A DNA stretch of 64,000 nucleotides from Aspidiotus rigidus. Lineage: Eukaryota > Arthropoda > Insecta > Hemiptera > Diaspididae. A model generated the notes under the pieces. That model was not told the DNA's origin, made no database searches, and saw only the letters and a list, made by a program, of their open reading frames with translations. This document shows, piece after piece, positions 45,690 through 59,070 of this stretch (position 1 is its first letter; each line of letters begins with the position of its first letter). The position numbers and the translations under genes are program-made. The stretch is from positions 3,077,501 through 3,141,500 of the forward strand of contig JAVHKY010000054.1 of the NCBI GenBank assembly GCA_035079385.1, written 5' to 3'.

Positions 45690-46162
45690 AAGGTCATCAG
45701 TATCGTGATCGCATGAGTAAAATTATACGGTAGCATACACATGAATAGCGGGAGATTGAATTAATTAGAAAAATACAATTCATGTTTGAAGGATTGTTTG
45801 AGCTTGATTCAATAAATTCGCTCGACTCGTTGCATTTATTGACGAGCTAAAAGATATACCTCAAAAGTCTGAGGCATATTCGCTTCCATATTGACAGAAA
45901 AATTTCCCTGATTAGATCCTCTACTTCTTCTTAAGTCAGTTTTCGATATTTCCTGGTTTTCAGAAAGTATCTATAGGTAGGAATCGATAAGAGACAATAA
46001 TTCATAAACAATTGTAACTCAGACCTTAGAAATAAGAAAGAATAATTGGTCAAGTCGAGGGAAGTGAGTGGGTGAACCAACATGCCATTTCAATCGGGGT
46101 TTTGTTTTGATACAAAGCGAGAAAATCTAATTAGTACAGGCGATAAGGATATCGTCATAAAC
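45690..46162. other. No gene; probable 5' UTR intron of RBM5-type gene
   Basis: Unique-looking AT-rich sequence upstream (minus strand) of the acceptor. No exon recognised. Confidence 0.4.
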
Positions 46163-46755
46163 CATTTGGGGTACACAAGAGGAAATGATTGTAAATGCTC
46201 AACATATCAAAGTTCCCACCCCACACCTTGTGCTTAATTTTTTGTGGCACGTTTTAGTCCCCCAAAATATCTCGAAAAATTTGGGCTCGATTCTTCAGAC
46301 AAAAAATGTTCCTAGTGAAATTTGCTACATTTCAGTGTACTCGAACTTCGTTGTAAGTTCAATTATAAGCTCAAAAAGTTTGTACAAAATTGGAAGCTTT
46401 CGGATAAAAATCTTTTTTTGGAAATATCTCGAAAAATCAAGTTTTGAACAAAAAGTGTTCCCCGTGAAATTTGCTATAGGATAAATTACTACCTCAATTT
46501 TCTACGAAAGTTGGTTAAAAGTTCGGACCTTTCTAAAGCAAATCAAGCTTTTTCAATACCTCGCAAGATCGAGCTCCAATTAGAAAGAAAAAATGTTTTC
46601 TGCGAAATTTTCTTCAAAACTGACTATCTGTACTTTATTTCAAAGTACGCTGAAGGCACCGAGCTTTTGAAAAAAAAAATCGATTCTTTATGAATATTTC
46701 AAATAATCGAAATCCAATTTAAGGATGTTTCAAACAAAAAGTGTTCCCCTTGAAA

Positions 46756-46881
46756 TCTAAATATGTAAAGCAGAAAGTTTGTCTGTTTGTCCTCTTATAA
46801 CTCCAGAACCGCTGTACATATCGACTTTAATTCTTCGCCACATAAGTATTATTCCAGAACAACTTTTAAGCCATATTGGAA
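46756..46881 (+). mobile_element. Helitron 5' end fragment
   Basis: TCTAAATATGTAAAGCAGAA then AGTTTGTCTGTTTGTCC, preceded by A, matches the start of the Helitron at 4284. It is interrupted at 46881 by a PLE tail and continues after 47031 with CAGCTCCCATAG. I could not find its 3' hairpin or CTAG end. Confidence 0.7.
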
Positions 46882-47013
46882 CTCTAAAAAAAACTCATGG
46901 TTAAGGCCTTGTTCTCCAGTTGCGACACAACTGATAATGGGATAACACCCGAAAGTACTCTTGTAAAAGCAACTAATAAAGTAGATTTGTACATTTGGAA
47001 AACCCTCTTTCAA
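46882..47013 (+). mobile_element. Solo PLE 3' tail with 18-bp target duplication
   Basis: A 132-bp insertion matching the 3' tail of PLE-2. It is flanked by TTTTAAGCCATATTGGAA (46864-46881) and TTTTAAGCCATAATGGAA (47014-47031), one mismatch. A strongly 5'-truncated PLE insertion. Confidence 0.85.
46918..46974 (+). ncRNA. Hammerhead motif, core mutated
   Basis: Same fold as the motif at 17961-18017, but the core reads CTGATAA (46931-46937). The conserved G8, which takes part in catalysis, is A here. Stem I, stem II and GAAA are intact. Predicted inactive. Confidence 0.65.
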
Positions 47014-47912
47014 TTTTAAGCCATAATGGAAATTTCAGCTCCCATAGAAAAAAAACTTGTATTGAAAATTGTGCCCTCGTTGTCCGCGCCACTATACGCG
47101 ATTTGATCCACCGAAGAAAGGTACGCAACTGTCTACTGTATTTCTCTCCTACCTTCACATCCTTTATTCTTGAGAACTAGATTTTGTTGCTACCTTCTAA
47201 ATTGCAGCACGTTAGAGATGTTCTTTTTATTTTTTTGAAGTTATCAGAAGTACGAAAATCTTTTAATATATTAAATAGAATGTTCGTCTGTATTCTTGAA
47301 CAAGAGACGCGACTGCGACCATAATAATATGACGCTATTACCTGGGAGTATTTTTTGAAAATCTTTTTATTCAAATCCCAACCTAACCAATACACATGGT
47401 CAATTTTGAAGAATTGGCAGAAAACATTTTTTTTCTAATTGGAGCTCGATCTTGCAAGGTATTTGAAAAAGTTCGATTTGCTTCAAAAAGCTCCGAACTT
47501 TTAATCAACTTTCGTAGAAAGTTGAGGTAGTGTATTCTGTAGCAAATTCAACAAGGAACACTTTTTGTTCGCAACTTTTTTCAAATGGAGCTTGATTTTT
47601 TGAGATATTTCCAAAAAAAAGATTTTCATCCGAAAGCTTTCAACTTTGTACGAACTTTTTGAGCTTATTATTGAACTTACAATGAAGTCCGAGTACACTA
47701 AAATGTAGCAAATTTTACGAGGAACATTTTTTGTCTGAAGACTTTTTTTCATTAAGCCCAAATTTTTCGAGATATTCTCGAGAAACCGATTTTGGGAGCC
47801 TAAAACGTGCCTCAAAAAATTTAGCACATGTGGGGGTTGGAAATTTGATATGTTTTTCGGGGCACCAAACTTGACCATTTACAATCACTTCCCCTTGTGT
47901 ACTCCAAAATGT

Positions 47913-50900
47913 TTACGAGACTATTTTTTGTGTCAAACGCCTGTACCAAATGTCTAAACCAATGGTTCCCAATCGGTGGTCGGCGAGGAGGTCTTGAGTC
48001 GTCTGCATCTTCGGCCCCTCAAATACTCATTTTGTGTCTCAATTCTCATGAAAACATGAGAGAGACCCGTAGAATGCCTCATTTTTGTTAGAGTGGTCTG
48101 TCAATTCATCAAGGTTAGAGTCTGGTCTAAATCGTCTTCCAATAATGCCCCAAAATCAGAATTTGTAGAGTTCCTAATTTGTCATACTGAAGCTCACAAA
48201 CTAGAGATACTCAACATGGAACGCTTTTGAAAAACTAACCCACTCAAAACATGCTGGATTATCCTCCAAATTTTGTTTAATCAGAAAAATTTGAATATCT
48301 TTCCTGACCCCTCTGAAAGATGAATTATATTCTATATTTCGGGTCTCAAAAGATGATAAGGCCCTATTTCCGCTTATATGTGGCCAAAACAAATTTTCTC
48401 AACCAACTCATTTCAAATTTACAGGGGCAATAGTCCCACGTATGACCTTCAAAACTTACTTTCTAGGGTATCACATGAACCCTCGAGTCTCTAGGATCCT
48501 ACCGACAAGCCCAGGTTCTGTATTTTTAGCGTTTTTTCCGATATTTGGCGTTAAAACCAACCTGGAGCCCATCCTCCTTACAAGTATATTTTGAAATATG
48601 TTATACTGTATATAGTACTAAAAATAACGTATCGCAAAATTAAGAAAGACCCCTGCGCTCATACATGAAAAAAGAAATATTTCAACGCAAAACGTTAACA
48701 AGTGCTACTTTTCGTGAAAAATGCAAAATCTAGGCATGTTGGGAGGATCCCCGAACGTCATATTCAAGACTAACGACGCCTGCAGATTTGAAAGGACGAA
48801 AAAAATTTTTTTGGCAACATACAAGGTAAAAATATGGCCTTCTTGATTTTACTCATCTACAGGAGCGTCGCGAATCAAAAAGGCGATGGCAGTTTTTTTG
48901 AAGAACAATTCAGTCAATAAATAAGCGACAAATTAGACGAGTTGGCAAAAGAGTAGAATAAAATGCCTAAAAAATGACAGAAAGAGGAAAAAAAAAGAGC
49001 GAGGAGGAACCGAATGGAGGAAAACTATTGAAATCTATTCATTTGTTTTCTTTATCAAATATCTAGTGGCGCACCCACTCAGACCTGATTTTTTAGACCT
49101 AGGGGTCAAGACTTTTTGCTGGACTGGAATCGACAGGGACTGCTAAAATTCCCTTGGAACCAAAACGAAAGACAATCCAGAACCTTTTCAGCAAAATCTG
49201 ACTGTTCAAAGCCCACAATGATTGAAACCGGAACCCACTGACGTTTTCTAGAAACTGGAACCGAATCAGAACTGAAACCATTTCAGTAAAAAGATTCGGG
49301 TCTCGTAATTATGAGGAATCCCTCCGAATCAACGACCCCCAGTAAGTTAAATCTATCAGCATTTTGCGCCCCGCCCACCTCCTCACGTACAAAGACCTCG
49401 CAACGCCCCCCCCCCCCAATCTCTTACAATAGTGGATAACTCGCGAGTAATCCGAGAGAAAAAATTTGAGTCTGACATCACCACTGGTTTCCGTTGAAAT
49501 TATTCAGCTTCCAATATGGCCACATAAGCGTTTGCAATGCAAACTCGTTTTGTAGAAATACCACGTGGGTCTCCATATGACTCAGAACACATCATTACAC
49601 AAATAGTTTTGGGAGAGTCGGTAGTAAACGTACCACAGAATTACAATGTACTCAATCACACGCTTTCGTTAAGGTCGATTATTCCCAACTTCGTGGTCTA
49701 CTCGAAGAGAATGTTCGGAAATCTAGAAACTGGTTTCAGAGTCCAAAGAGAATATTGTACTCTTGTATGTCAATGATAAATTAAAAAAAAAAAAGATGAG
49801 ACTTCAAACCCAGCTATTCGACTGTTCTACGTTGAATTTTTCAAAGCTTCACCTATTTCACGGGTCAGAAACTTTTGAGAAAAAATTTCGATTAGATGCG
49901 TACTCTCAAATATGGAGATTCTGATTGAAAGATATGAGAAATCTTCGGATACGAGAAGAAACGACGATGAAGAAAATTATCAACTCATCGTCTTAACCGG
50001 TACTTAACGATAAACGTAACCCAATTCTTACCTATTGCTGTGAATCGCTCAAGTATTCTTCGTATTTGGCCTCAGTGTTCGCGAAAATAAAAATCGACGC
50101 TCCTGATGCCTGGATATCTTCTAATACATCTGTAACGTTAGAGTCAGATCATGTAGAAAACTCGATACGGGTAATAATTTTCTTCGTTCTAAATTTGCGT
50201 TATAGCAGAGCTTGATCAACAATAAATTGATAGTCTACGACACATGAACAAGTATCTTTCAAGACTAAACCCAACATAGATAGAGCCTTCGATAAATCAA
50301 AAAGAAACGCGAGTTTGTAATATTTAAGTAGTCCTCGTCCGGAGCTTAGCGGTTGAACAAGTGTTTTTCAAAATTGTTGGAACCAAAATAATAAGCCAAA
50401 AATCAAGAAAACAGAATGAACAACCGCTATATAATTCTTCGTTCATAAAGATGACGTTTTTGAAATCTTCTCAATCGCTAAAATTGATGCTGTGATTCGA
50501 GTATCATACATCGAAGTAGAAGATGAATGGAGGGCAGCCACTTTTCTGTTAGTCGCTTTACCCGCACAAACGAGAATGAAAACAACGTTCTCTTTTCTAT
50601 AATACTCGAATTGAAAGGTCGATACAATGTTAATACATTCGACTGGTCAGTTTTTCGTAGGTCAACGAATTGTATAAATTATAGCGCGAAAACATGACAA
50701 ACATGAGGGGGAAAAAAAAATTCCATCTAAGTTCATTCTCTCGGAGCAGTCTTCGATTCATTCAACGAACTAAATTTCGAAGAAACGTGACAGAGTTTGA
50801 AAGTTTTAAATGAACAAAAATATAAACAGAACTTTCTTAATTAAGAATTTTCTAAATCAAAAAGGAGACGAGGCGTGTAAAATTAACCCGACTTCTGGGT

Positions 50901-53900
50901 ATATATTAATGATACGCGAGAAAAACGAGTGTAAGGACAAAGAAGAAGGAATCCTGTCAAGTTTCTGAGCAGAAACCTTGTAAGAATTTTTTTCCTCGGA
51001 CAGCAAAGTGAGTTCGTTGCCAGTTAACCGGCGACAAACAAACTGATAAAGGTTCATCACACTTTATCGTATTTGTTGAGACTCGGGTCTTTCAAATTCT
51101 ACTCATCATTAATTTTTTGAATTTTCAACATGACGAAAAAAAAGGCGATATTTCAACAGTCGTGATTCAGGTCATGACCTAGCTTCATCATAGGGCAATG
51201 TATATTTTTCGTAAGGTGAACGCAAAGAGCTTGGTCTACAGGAAAAACTACTCCCAAATTGGTAGATCGTCCTCTTACGCAACAGCAACGTCTAATTAAT
51301 TGCTAGCAGCGATATCATTACATTTACTAAACGTATCAGGGATTCAACTTGAACTTGAATAGAAAGATCGAAATAATAGCACCAGAACGAAACTTAAAAT
51401 AGGAGCAACACAATCAACGAAGTTTAACTGCGATTCGCATTGTAAAGGGTGCGCGGAAGTAATAATAAAATAGCGATTAATAAAATAACCGATTCATTAA
51501 ACACGAGAGCATTGTCTAAATAGAATCATCGTTTCGTCAATCACGTAAAGCACGTTTTACCGACTTTTTTTTCTTTCTCTCCCGTTGATTTAGTGAGAGG
51601 AACCACGCCTACGATGAATCCACAAGGGGGGGGGGGGCTACAATAATCTGACATAATTATAAGACAGCTGGATTTACTCAATGGATGACGGTGAACAGAG
51701 AAAAAAAAAAGAACGATTCCGCGAGAGTAAAATAAGTTCAGATAACTTAGGTTAAACAGATATATAACATAATAATTAATGAAATAGTATTTTTCACGAT
51801 TAATTACGAAATGTACTTGTTCATTATATACGTTTCTCTCGATAAAATAGGTTCGTTCACGATTTTTCGATAATATTTCTCGATTTTACTAACGTGAGCA
51901 ATATCACAATACGCAAACATGTTTAACGGCATTTGTTTTTCACTTATCATACTCACCAAGCGACGCATTGCTGATAAATTTTTCACATTTTCTGTTAGAC
52001 GCAGAATCCGTAGGAGCTACTTTTTTAAAGTACACTTTGTTGCTAATTAGCTGCAATACTAATTGAATAGCCTGTAACCAAGAAATCTTTTTCTTAATTC
52101 TGACACACAAGATATTCTACATATAAAGAAAATTGGATACACGAATCAAAGGTAGGCCCGCTGATCTTTCACTATAAAATGACTTTCTTCGGCTTCTGTA
52201 TACTGAATCCCAGCGATAACGAACTTCACGCGATTGTTGAAGCAAACCGATGTGCGATTAAAACAAACAGTACCGATTTCTACTAATAGCTGAATACGGA
52301 AAAATTGTTTCCTTCGGATTTTCGGATTTATTCTATCAACCTTCGTGGCATTGAAGTGATATGAAGGATGAAAGTGGAACCTGAGAGCGGAATAACCGAT
52401 GACGTTACACGTCCACGAGGAACCGACCGATTAGGTTCTCATGATTACTTTGAACTGCCCGTAAAATGATGCTTTCCATACGATGTACTTTATAATATCG
52501 AATACCAATTTATTGATAATAATATAGTATCATTAAATAGTGGACAATTAGACCGAAACGTATCGAATGAGTTCCAGTAATCTTGCTATTCATTTTCTAC
52601 AATTACCCAGCGTTCGAGAGTTGAGGTTCATAACCGAACTCACGAAAAAGAAACAAGAATAATAAAGGTCGAAATACAGTCAATTCGCTCCTTCGGGTAA
52701 CGAGCACGAAAAAAATAACCCGTTTGCGTTTCTCTCTTTCTTTGACTTCCATTTGCGTAGAACGAGTCGAATTTGAAACGTTCAAGACTATTCACAATTC
52801 TCGTCGTTAGAGAAAGAATCGCCGAAAGTGATCGACAGAATACCGAAATTATCCTTCCGGGAAGACGAAAATAGTAGATTCTGTTCGTAGAAATCGTGTG
52901 GTCGAACAAATCAAGCTACGAGACACCGTCTGATGAATAAAACGGGTAAACGCTACATTGTAACTTACCGCACACACAATGGAATCAAATAATTATGCAG
53001 CTCAAAATTTAATATACTAGCAAGTTGAAAATATTTGAGCATGCAATAATGCATTTAGCACTGCGATGATTTAATTCGAATAATATTACTTTAAGAATTT
53101 TTCAACGAATTTTACAATCTCAAACGATATTATTAGAGAAGAAGAGCAAAATTGAGCCCAATTCGATCGAATTCCACAGCAGTGTGACCACGGAACGAGC
53201 GCAAAAAGTTTTAACTCATTTCCATGAGCACGTTATCAGGCGCTCTACATCACCCGGATACGTAGTACCGCCATTTTAGTTTCACGCACAATCGTTCCCA
53301 GGGATTATGACAAACAATAATTTTATTAATTTTGTTGATTTTGTTTTTTGTTGAAAAATTTTCCATTTTTCGTTTTAGTTACGTTTCGTTTATTCATCTG
53401 GTTTCTCATTTGTTTTTGTTTTGATAACCAGAATAGAATAAATTATGTTAAAAAAAAATTTGTTTTCCTAATAAAAACATGGTTTTTATTTTTTTGTGTA
53501 AAAAAATGTTTTTTCAGGGAAATTATCTTTTGTTTATTTACATTTCTCTTTGTAGACGACTATATGTTTCCGGTTTTCATTTGTTACTTCTAAATTCAAA
53601 ATTTTGTTTTTGGTTTATTATATTTCCCAAAAGTATAATTTGTTCTGTTAGATAATGTTTTGTTTTTGTTACATTTGCCATACCTGCAATTGTTCCTCTC
53701 AGCGTTAGAACACTATATTAGTATAAGGGACAGCGGATATATACATCTTGAATTGTAATCAAGGAAAATAGCAAAATAGAGGTTGCACCATCAACTACTG
53801 GACAAAAAATGAAAATTACGTGAAATGGTATTGTTTAATTGAATTCAGCTCTAAACAATACCGGTACACAAAATTGGATTATTTAAATTTGGAATAATTT

Positions 53901-53982
53901 CAATTTTTATTTTTTTGTTCCATGCATCCTCCTCATTTTCCTTCATTTTAGTGGCTTACATTTAAGATGCGCATACCTACAG
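47913..53982. other. No recognised coding gene; possible upstream region of RBM5-type gene
   Basis: Largely unique-looking DNA. Poly(C) and poly(G) tracts lie near 49407-49419 and 51627-51637. On the minus strand near 53275-53265 there is AAAATGGCGGT, resembling a YY1-type core-promoter motif, in a locally CG-richer patch. It could be the first exon of the RBM5-type gene, but I cannot show a donor. Nothing else supportable. Confidence 0.35.
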
Positions 53983-54411
53983 TGCCTTAATTAGTATGGG
54001 TACCTACAATCATTCTCTATATTTGGTAGCAAAAGCAACTTCTTGCGCATATTAGCCTACGTTAAAATTGCTTTTGATTATCAATTACTCGAGAATGGCT
54101 GCATTGTTTTGCTTGCTGAATAGAGGACATTGGTTGCAAATTTTGATTGTTCATCTTTGTTGAACTGCCACCAAACACATTTGCGTGAAAAACGGTATCT
54201 CAATTGTTTAATGATTACTCAACAGATAAATTGTTTCATGTTAAAATGAAGAGAATACCTATAATCTAAAGAGAAAATGATGCAGCCGTTCTCAAGTATA
54301 ATTGATAATCAAAAAGTGCAATTTTGACATAGCCTCGTGGGCAAAAACTTACTTTTGTCACTAAAATGGAGAATGATTGTGCCCATACTAATATAAGGCC
54401 CCATCATCAGC
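53983..54411. repeat. 429-bp palindromic element
   Basis: Left arm (CCTTA.TTAGTATGGG, CAATCATTCTC, TTTTTGATTATCAATTA, GAGAA.GGCTGCAT) is complemented by 54285-54411. Arms of about 125 bp surround a ~180-bp centre. MITE-like. No clear target duplication read. Confidence 0.8.
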
Positions 54412-54444
54412 ATCTATAAATAATATATTTTAATGTTTTTTTAA

Positions 54445-55130
54445 TAAAAGATTACTCGAAATTGATTCAATTAATTTTTTTGGAAACACATGTGTTAGAA
54501 AGGCAATTTCATAGAAAATAAATCACATTGTCATTGCGTTTTTGAGCTGAAAGCATTATTTTACAAGTTAATATTAAAATGAAATGTTTCTTCCAACAAT
54601 AACGTCATTGTTTCACATTTTACCACAACATAATATTTGATGATTGTTATTTTTGAGAATGGCATATTGGGAGGACATATTATAAGTGTAATGTACGCAT
54701 TTTATTGGCTACAAAAGGTCTTTCAAATAAATGCCATGCTACAAGAAAAAAAAGTGACATTGCTTCCTTTTTGTAGGATGGAAATAAACATGCACAGGCC
54801 TACAGCAACAGTTGGTGTTCATTCCATTTAAACACAGCACGTAGGCAGCAGTCGGCACTACAGCATTAGACCTGATGCGCTGCTGGGGCTTTATATCAAT
54901 ATAGGAATTTTTATCCCCAATTTTGTGCGCAAAAAATATTTTTCCTACAGTCATCAGAGACCATATCAAATTTGTGTTTTTAATGAAGGATAACTCGAGA
55001 TGAACTTGATGAATATTTCTAAAATTACCCTTATTAGAAAGGAAATTTTATGTACCATAAATTGTCATCTTTATAAGTTTTGAGTAAAACTATTACTTTC
55101 CGAGTTACATATTAATAAATGAAACTATGA
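54445..55130 (+). repeat. Pair of direct dispersed repeats
   Basis: TTAAT.AA.GATTACTCGA.AT, then TTAGAAAGG.AATTT.ATG and AATTGTCAT recur in order at 54445-54590 and 54980-55130. A related stretch (AGGAAAGGAAATTTTATGCA) lies inside the MITE at 61513-61886. Confidence 0.6.
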
Positions 55131-58100
55131 TGAAACACGTTTTTTGTTTTTCCAACACATACCCACATTATGCTTGCCACTTCTTACCTTGGTTTGTGAA
55201 CGCTTGGGCAAAAAAAACGTATTTCATTATTCATCAATCGATAATTCAGAAAATACCTAATGCTTTTAGCAAAAAATCAGACGAAGATGATTTATTGTCC
55301 ACAAAATTTCCTTTCTAATACGAGAGTAGCTTCAAAAACATCCATCGAGTCGGTGTCTTGTCGAGTTATCCTTATTGTGGGCTCTTGTGGGCAGGATTGA
55401 AAGCGGATTGCAAAGCGCTCAAACTTATGCTTAGCTCCTTAAAAGTTTTTCCAAAAATTTCATCTGCTTAGCTTCGGCTTCTTGCTCTCATCATTAACTT
55501 TTAAGCGCTGAACTATTGGCTTAGCTCCTGAGCAAAATGAACCGGATTTGGAATCGAAGAAAAAATGTAAGGTAACCCATCACTATTTTCATTTCTGAAG
55601 CCAGATGAAGGAAACCAAACATAAGTGATATGTACTGGTACAATCAAATATACCTTATGTTTTTTTGGAAAAACCAATTTTTCTCAAAATTTGGAGTTGT
55701 ATTTCTTTGAGGTAATTCATAATCCCGAATTATTCCACAACAAGTACCTTTTTCCTCGGACGTTTTTACCATCAGGCAAACGATTTTCGACTTGAGCAAC
55801 CAGCGATTATTATTACAGTCCCTTCAATCGTCGGATGTACCACAACTTATTGATAAATCTTGAGATATTTCTTCACAATTCTTCTTGAGGTCTCAATTTC
55901 AATATCGTTTCAGGCAGTTTTCAGCCTCACATTGAGAGGTACTCACATAAAACTAAATAACATTTATTTTCTTAATTTTTTAGAGGAAATTTCTCATCTC
56001 CAATACTTCGTCATAAATCACTTGTTTCCAAATAATGGCTTCATAGAAAACGAAGAAGTTCAAATATAAGAGAAGACAGACCAATAGGCTACAGAATTCG
56101 GTCAACAACTTCTAGTCTACACATTACAATTCTCACGCTTTTATCTTACCAGTGTAAGCTTCTGTAAAACTGAACGTACGGCTCTAACAACGCTTTTTCC
56201 CCTTTGCCGTTTGTGCAACCTAGAAATTCAAAGCCGTCGCGAGAACCGTTTAATAAATCTGCATTCAATTTGCCGACAACGCTTACGCTTCAAAAATAAG
56301 TTTTTCTAAAAGTTTTTCGTGTACTCAGCGTTATCCTACTCTCGTCTCAACGAAAAAGTTCACTTTTATTGAATCGTGAGAGTACGGCGGCGGCGTTTAC
56401 TTATGCATTCCGTCTTTCCTGAACTTATGTTCAACGTCGATGAAAGCATGCTGGAAAGCGTAGGGCGGATGATGGGATTGTACCTACTTTTTGAAAAAGG
56501 ATACACACCGAGTATATATGTTGTACATTAATAAAAAACCATCGGAACCGTACAAGCTGTGCTTATAGTAAAGAATTTAAAATTTAAATGTGTATCTACT
56601 TCCATCGCTCCTCGCGTATCGCGTTCACGCTTCTATTTGGTATCAAGAAAAAGAAGGAAAAAATAACGGTATTAAGTAAAACTGTAGACGCTGTATTTCA
56701 CTCTTCATGAACCGCCTATCTTCAGGAAAAAAAACACTTTTCTCAGACGATATCTGTATAATATCAAGGTATGACGTATAAAATACATTTCGCTGCCGAA
56801 AAATTCTCCTACAGATGCAAAACGTTCAAAAATAACAAAAATAAGGCCTACGGGGTACATATTGTGTATGGCAATTTTTTAGAGAGATACCATTTTTGAC
56901 GCCTTTCTTTGCTTGCTCGATTTCGCGGAAAGCTCGGGTAAAAAAATAGATTCACGGCTGTGTCATCATTTTATGGTTTAACGTTATTGCTCTCCCCTGT
57001 AGTTTCTAAGCACGCCAAAATAAATTACACTCTGTTGCCTTTGCTTTATTAAGTGCATGAAGTTAAATCGACTATCGTACAGTTTCTCTCGCTATGTCTT
57101 CGTGCCGACGTACAGTCGAAAATTCGTTAAATCGACTTCGGATGTTTGTCGAGGATCACAAGATCACATACCGTAGAGAGGAAAAAAACGAACTACTATT
57201 CGTGAATGTTTATGGGTTAGGATTTTTTTTTTTTTTTTTTTGTAATATCGTATGGAGTGTGTGGCGGAAACGTACTGTTCACGCAATAGAGGGAGACACG
57301 ATGTATGACGCAGGATTTACGTAGAGCTGTTTTGTGATTGATGAAGGCCAGCGTAATTTTATCATCGGTAACGTTTCTCTCAGTACCATCACCACCCCCT
57401 AAGCCTAAACTACCCCATTATCATAGGAGAAAAAAATAGAGGATCAACGATTTTATTCCTCGGTCTTCGTTTAATGTATCGTTTGGGTTCTTGCAAACTA
57501 TCACGTTTGTTATTGTTTTCACACTCGCTTACTCGTCGATCGTCATTGAGCTTTTATGTCGAATGAAATTACGCGCGTTTATTACACGAAGATTTTAGAT
57601 AGGACGACAGCTAGTTGGATAATCGCACGGCGGCATTAATGCCGACATCAAAACGAATCTCGCGACACAATTCAATGTCTATTAAAAAATCTGGTGTAGA
57701 GGGAATAGGAGAGAACGTACTTCGTTTTCTCTTTCAAAATAGGATGAATTTGACAAAAACCCTGTCACAGTCCGTTTGCGATAGAAAGTATATAATTTTT
57801 TGCACTGATAAAAATTTACGGGTACATACGAGAGCAATACAGAGAACCTGTTCCGCGGGGTTCAGGTTTGAGATTCAGCAAACTGTTTCCGACCCGATGA
57901 ATCTCGTTAACTGTCGATTTGCAACCAATTAATAGGTATAAACAGTGTCGATCAAAAATCGACTCACAGTCGACTGAACATTGACTTCTTTACTACAGTT
58001 TGGATTGTTAAAATTGACTCAATGCAGACATCAGCACGAGGTCGACAAGGCGTCGTGTTACATCGACTCCATTTTAACTCACTAGTCGCAGAGAGTCAAT

Positions 58101-59070
58101 TTTCAGTCAACCAATCCAAATTTCTAGTAGACTTGAAATAAACTGCCTTATAGCGTTGATTCGTATGCTCTGAAAGTCTAATCGACTTTAATCGATCTCA
58201 GACTGAATGCATTCTAAAGTTGGTATTAATCCATATGAAAGCAAACTTGTTGACTATATGTTGACTGGTGATTTGTCCCATCATTCTGCAGTCGACTTAC
58301 TACAATGAATTCCCTTCCCCAAAAGCTTGATAGATGAGTAGCATTTTATTCGTTTGGTGTCATTACAACTCGCAGATAGAATGTGGCAATGTGCAGCCAT
58401 GATTATAAGTATACATGAAGACAATCAATCCCACACGGGTAACTATTTTTTAGGACTGGAAAAAGTTTTGAGCTTTCACTGGAGAGAAAAGCACTTGGTT
58501 GAAAGCATGTAGACAGAAAAACATTCACTTCAGCTGGTGACGTCATTTGCCTGTAAGGGCTCTGCTAGGAGCGCCACTTTCCACGCTATACATGAAGGTG
58601 ATGGTGTGTAATAGTCCCATATAAATAACACAGAAATGATTTTTAAAAGTTCCGATCAATCAATTTAAAAAAATGAGATATACCTAAGTTGGAGCCGAGT
58701 CCAATGTAATATTTTTAGGTGGCGTTCCACTTGAATTTTACAAGAAAGAAGAGCGAAAAGAAAATACGTTGCATAGTCATTATCACTCATCATCACCTTT
58801 GAGTGCGAGCTTTGAAGAAATTCCGCATAGCAGCGCACAGTTCGCCCGTATTGGCAAGTAGATGGGAGCCTCACGAACTTAAATCCCTATACAAAGGGGC
58901 AGTCGAATTAGCTGACAAGACAGTAGATCATTCACTGCTTCTGCGCGTAGTGCAGTGTACTTTTTCAACATTCGACCATATAATATATGGCACCATAAAG
59001 GGACGGAAAATGTGAAGCAAAGACAGGGGGGGGAATGCAACATCACAATACAATGAAGGAAAAATAGTTG
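55131..59070. other. No recognised gene
   Basis: Unique-looking DNA. A poly(T) tract lies near 57225-57241. 57940-58290 is enriched in TCGACT/AGTCGA motifs on both strands. Open frames near 57615-57932 and 57094-57324 have no recognisable domain. Confidence 0.4.

Larger units (their letters stand above)
46163..47912. mobile_element. Foldback element with nested insertions
   Basis: The left arm (46163-46635) and right arm (47413-47912) are inverted copies. They share GTACACAAG.GGAA.TGATTG, GGCACGTTTTAG, CTCGAAAAATTTGGGCT, CAGACAAAAAATGTTCCT and TTTCTACGAAAGTTG. The centre holds a Helitron 5' end and a PLE tail. No coding. Confidence 0.8.
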
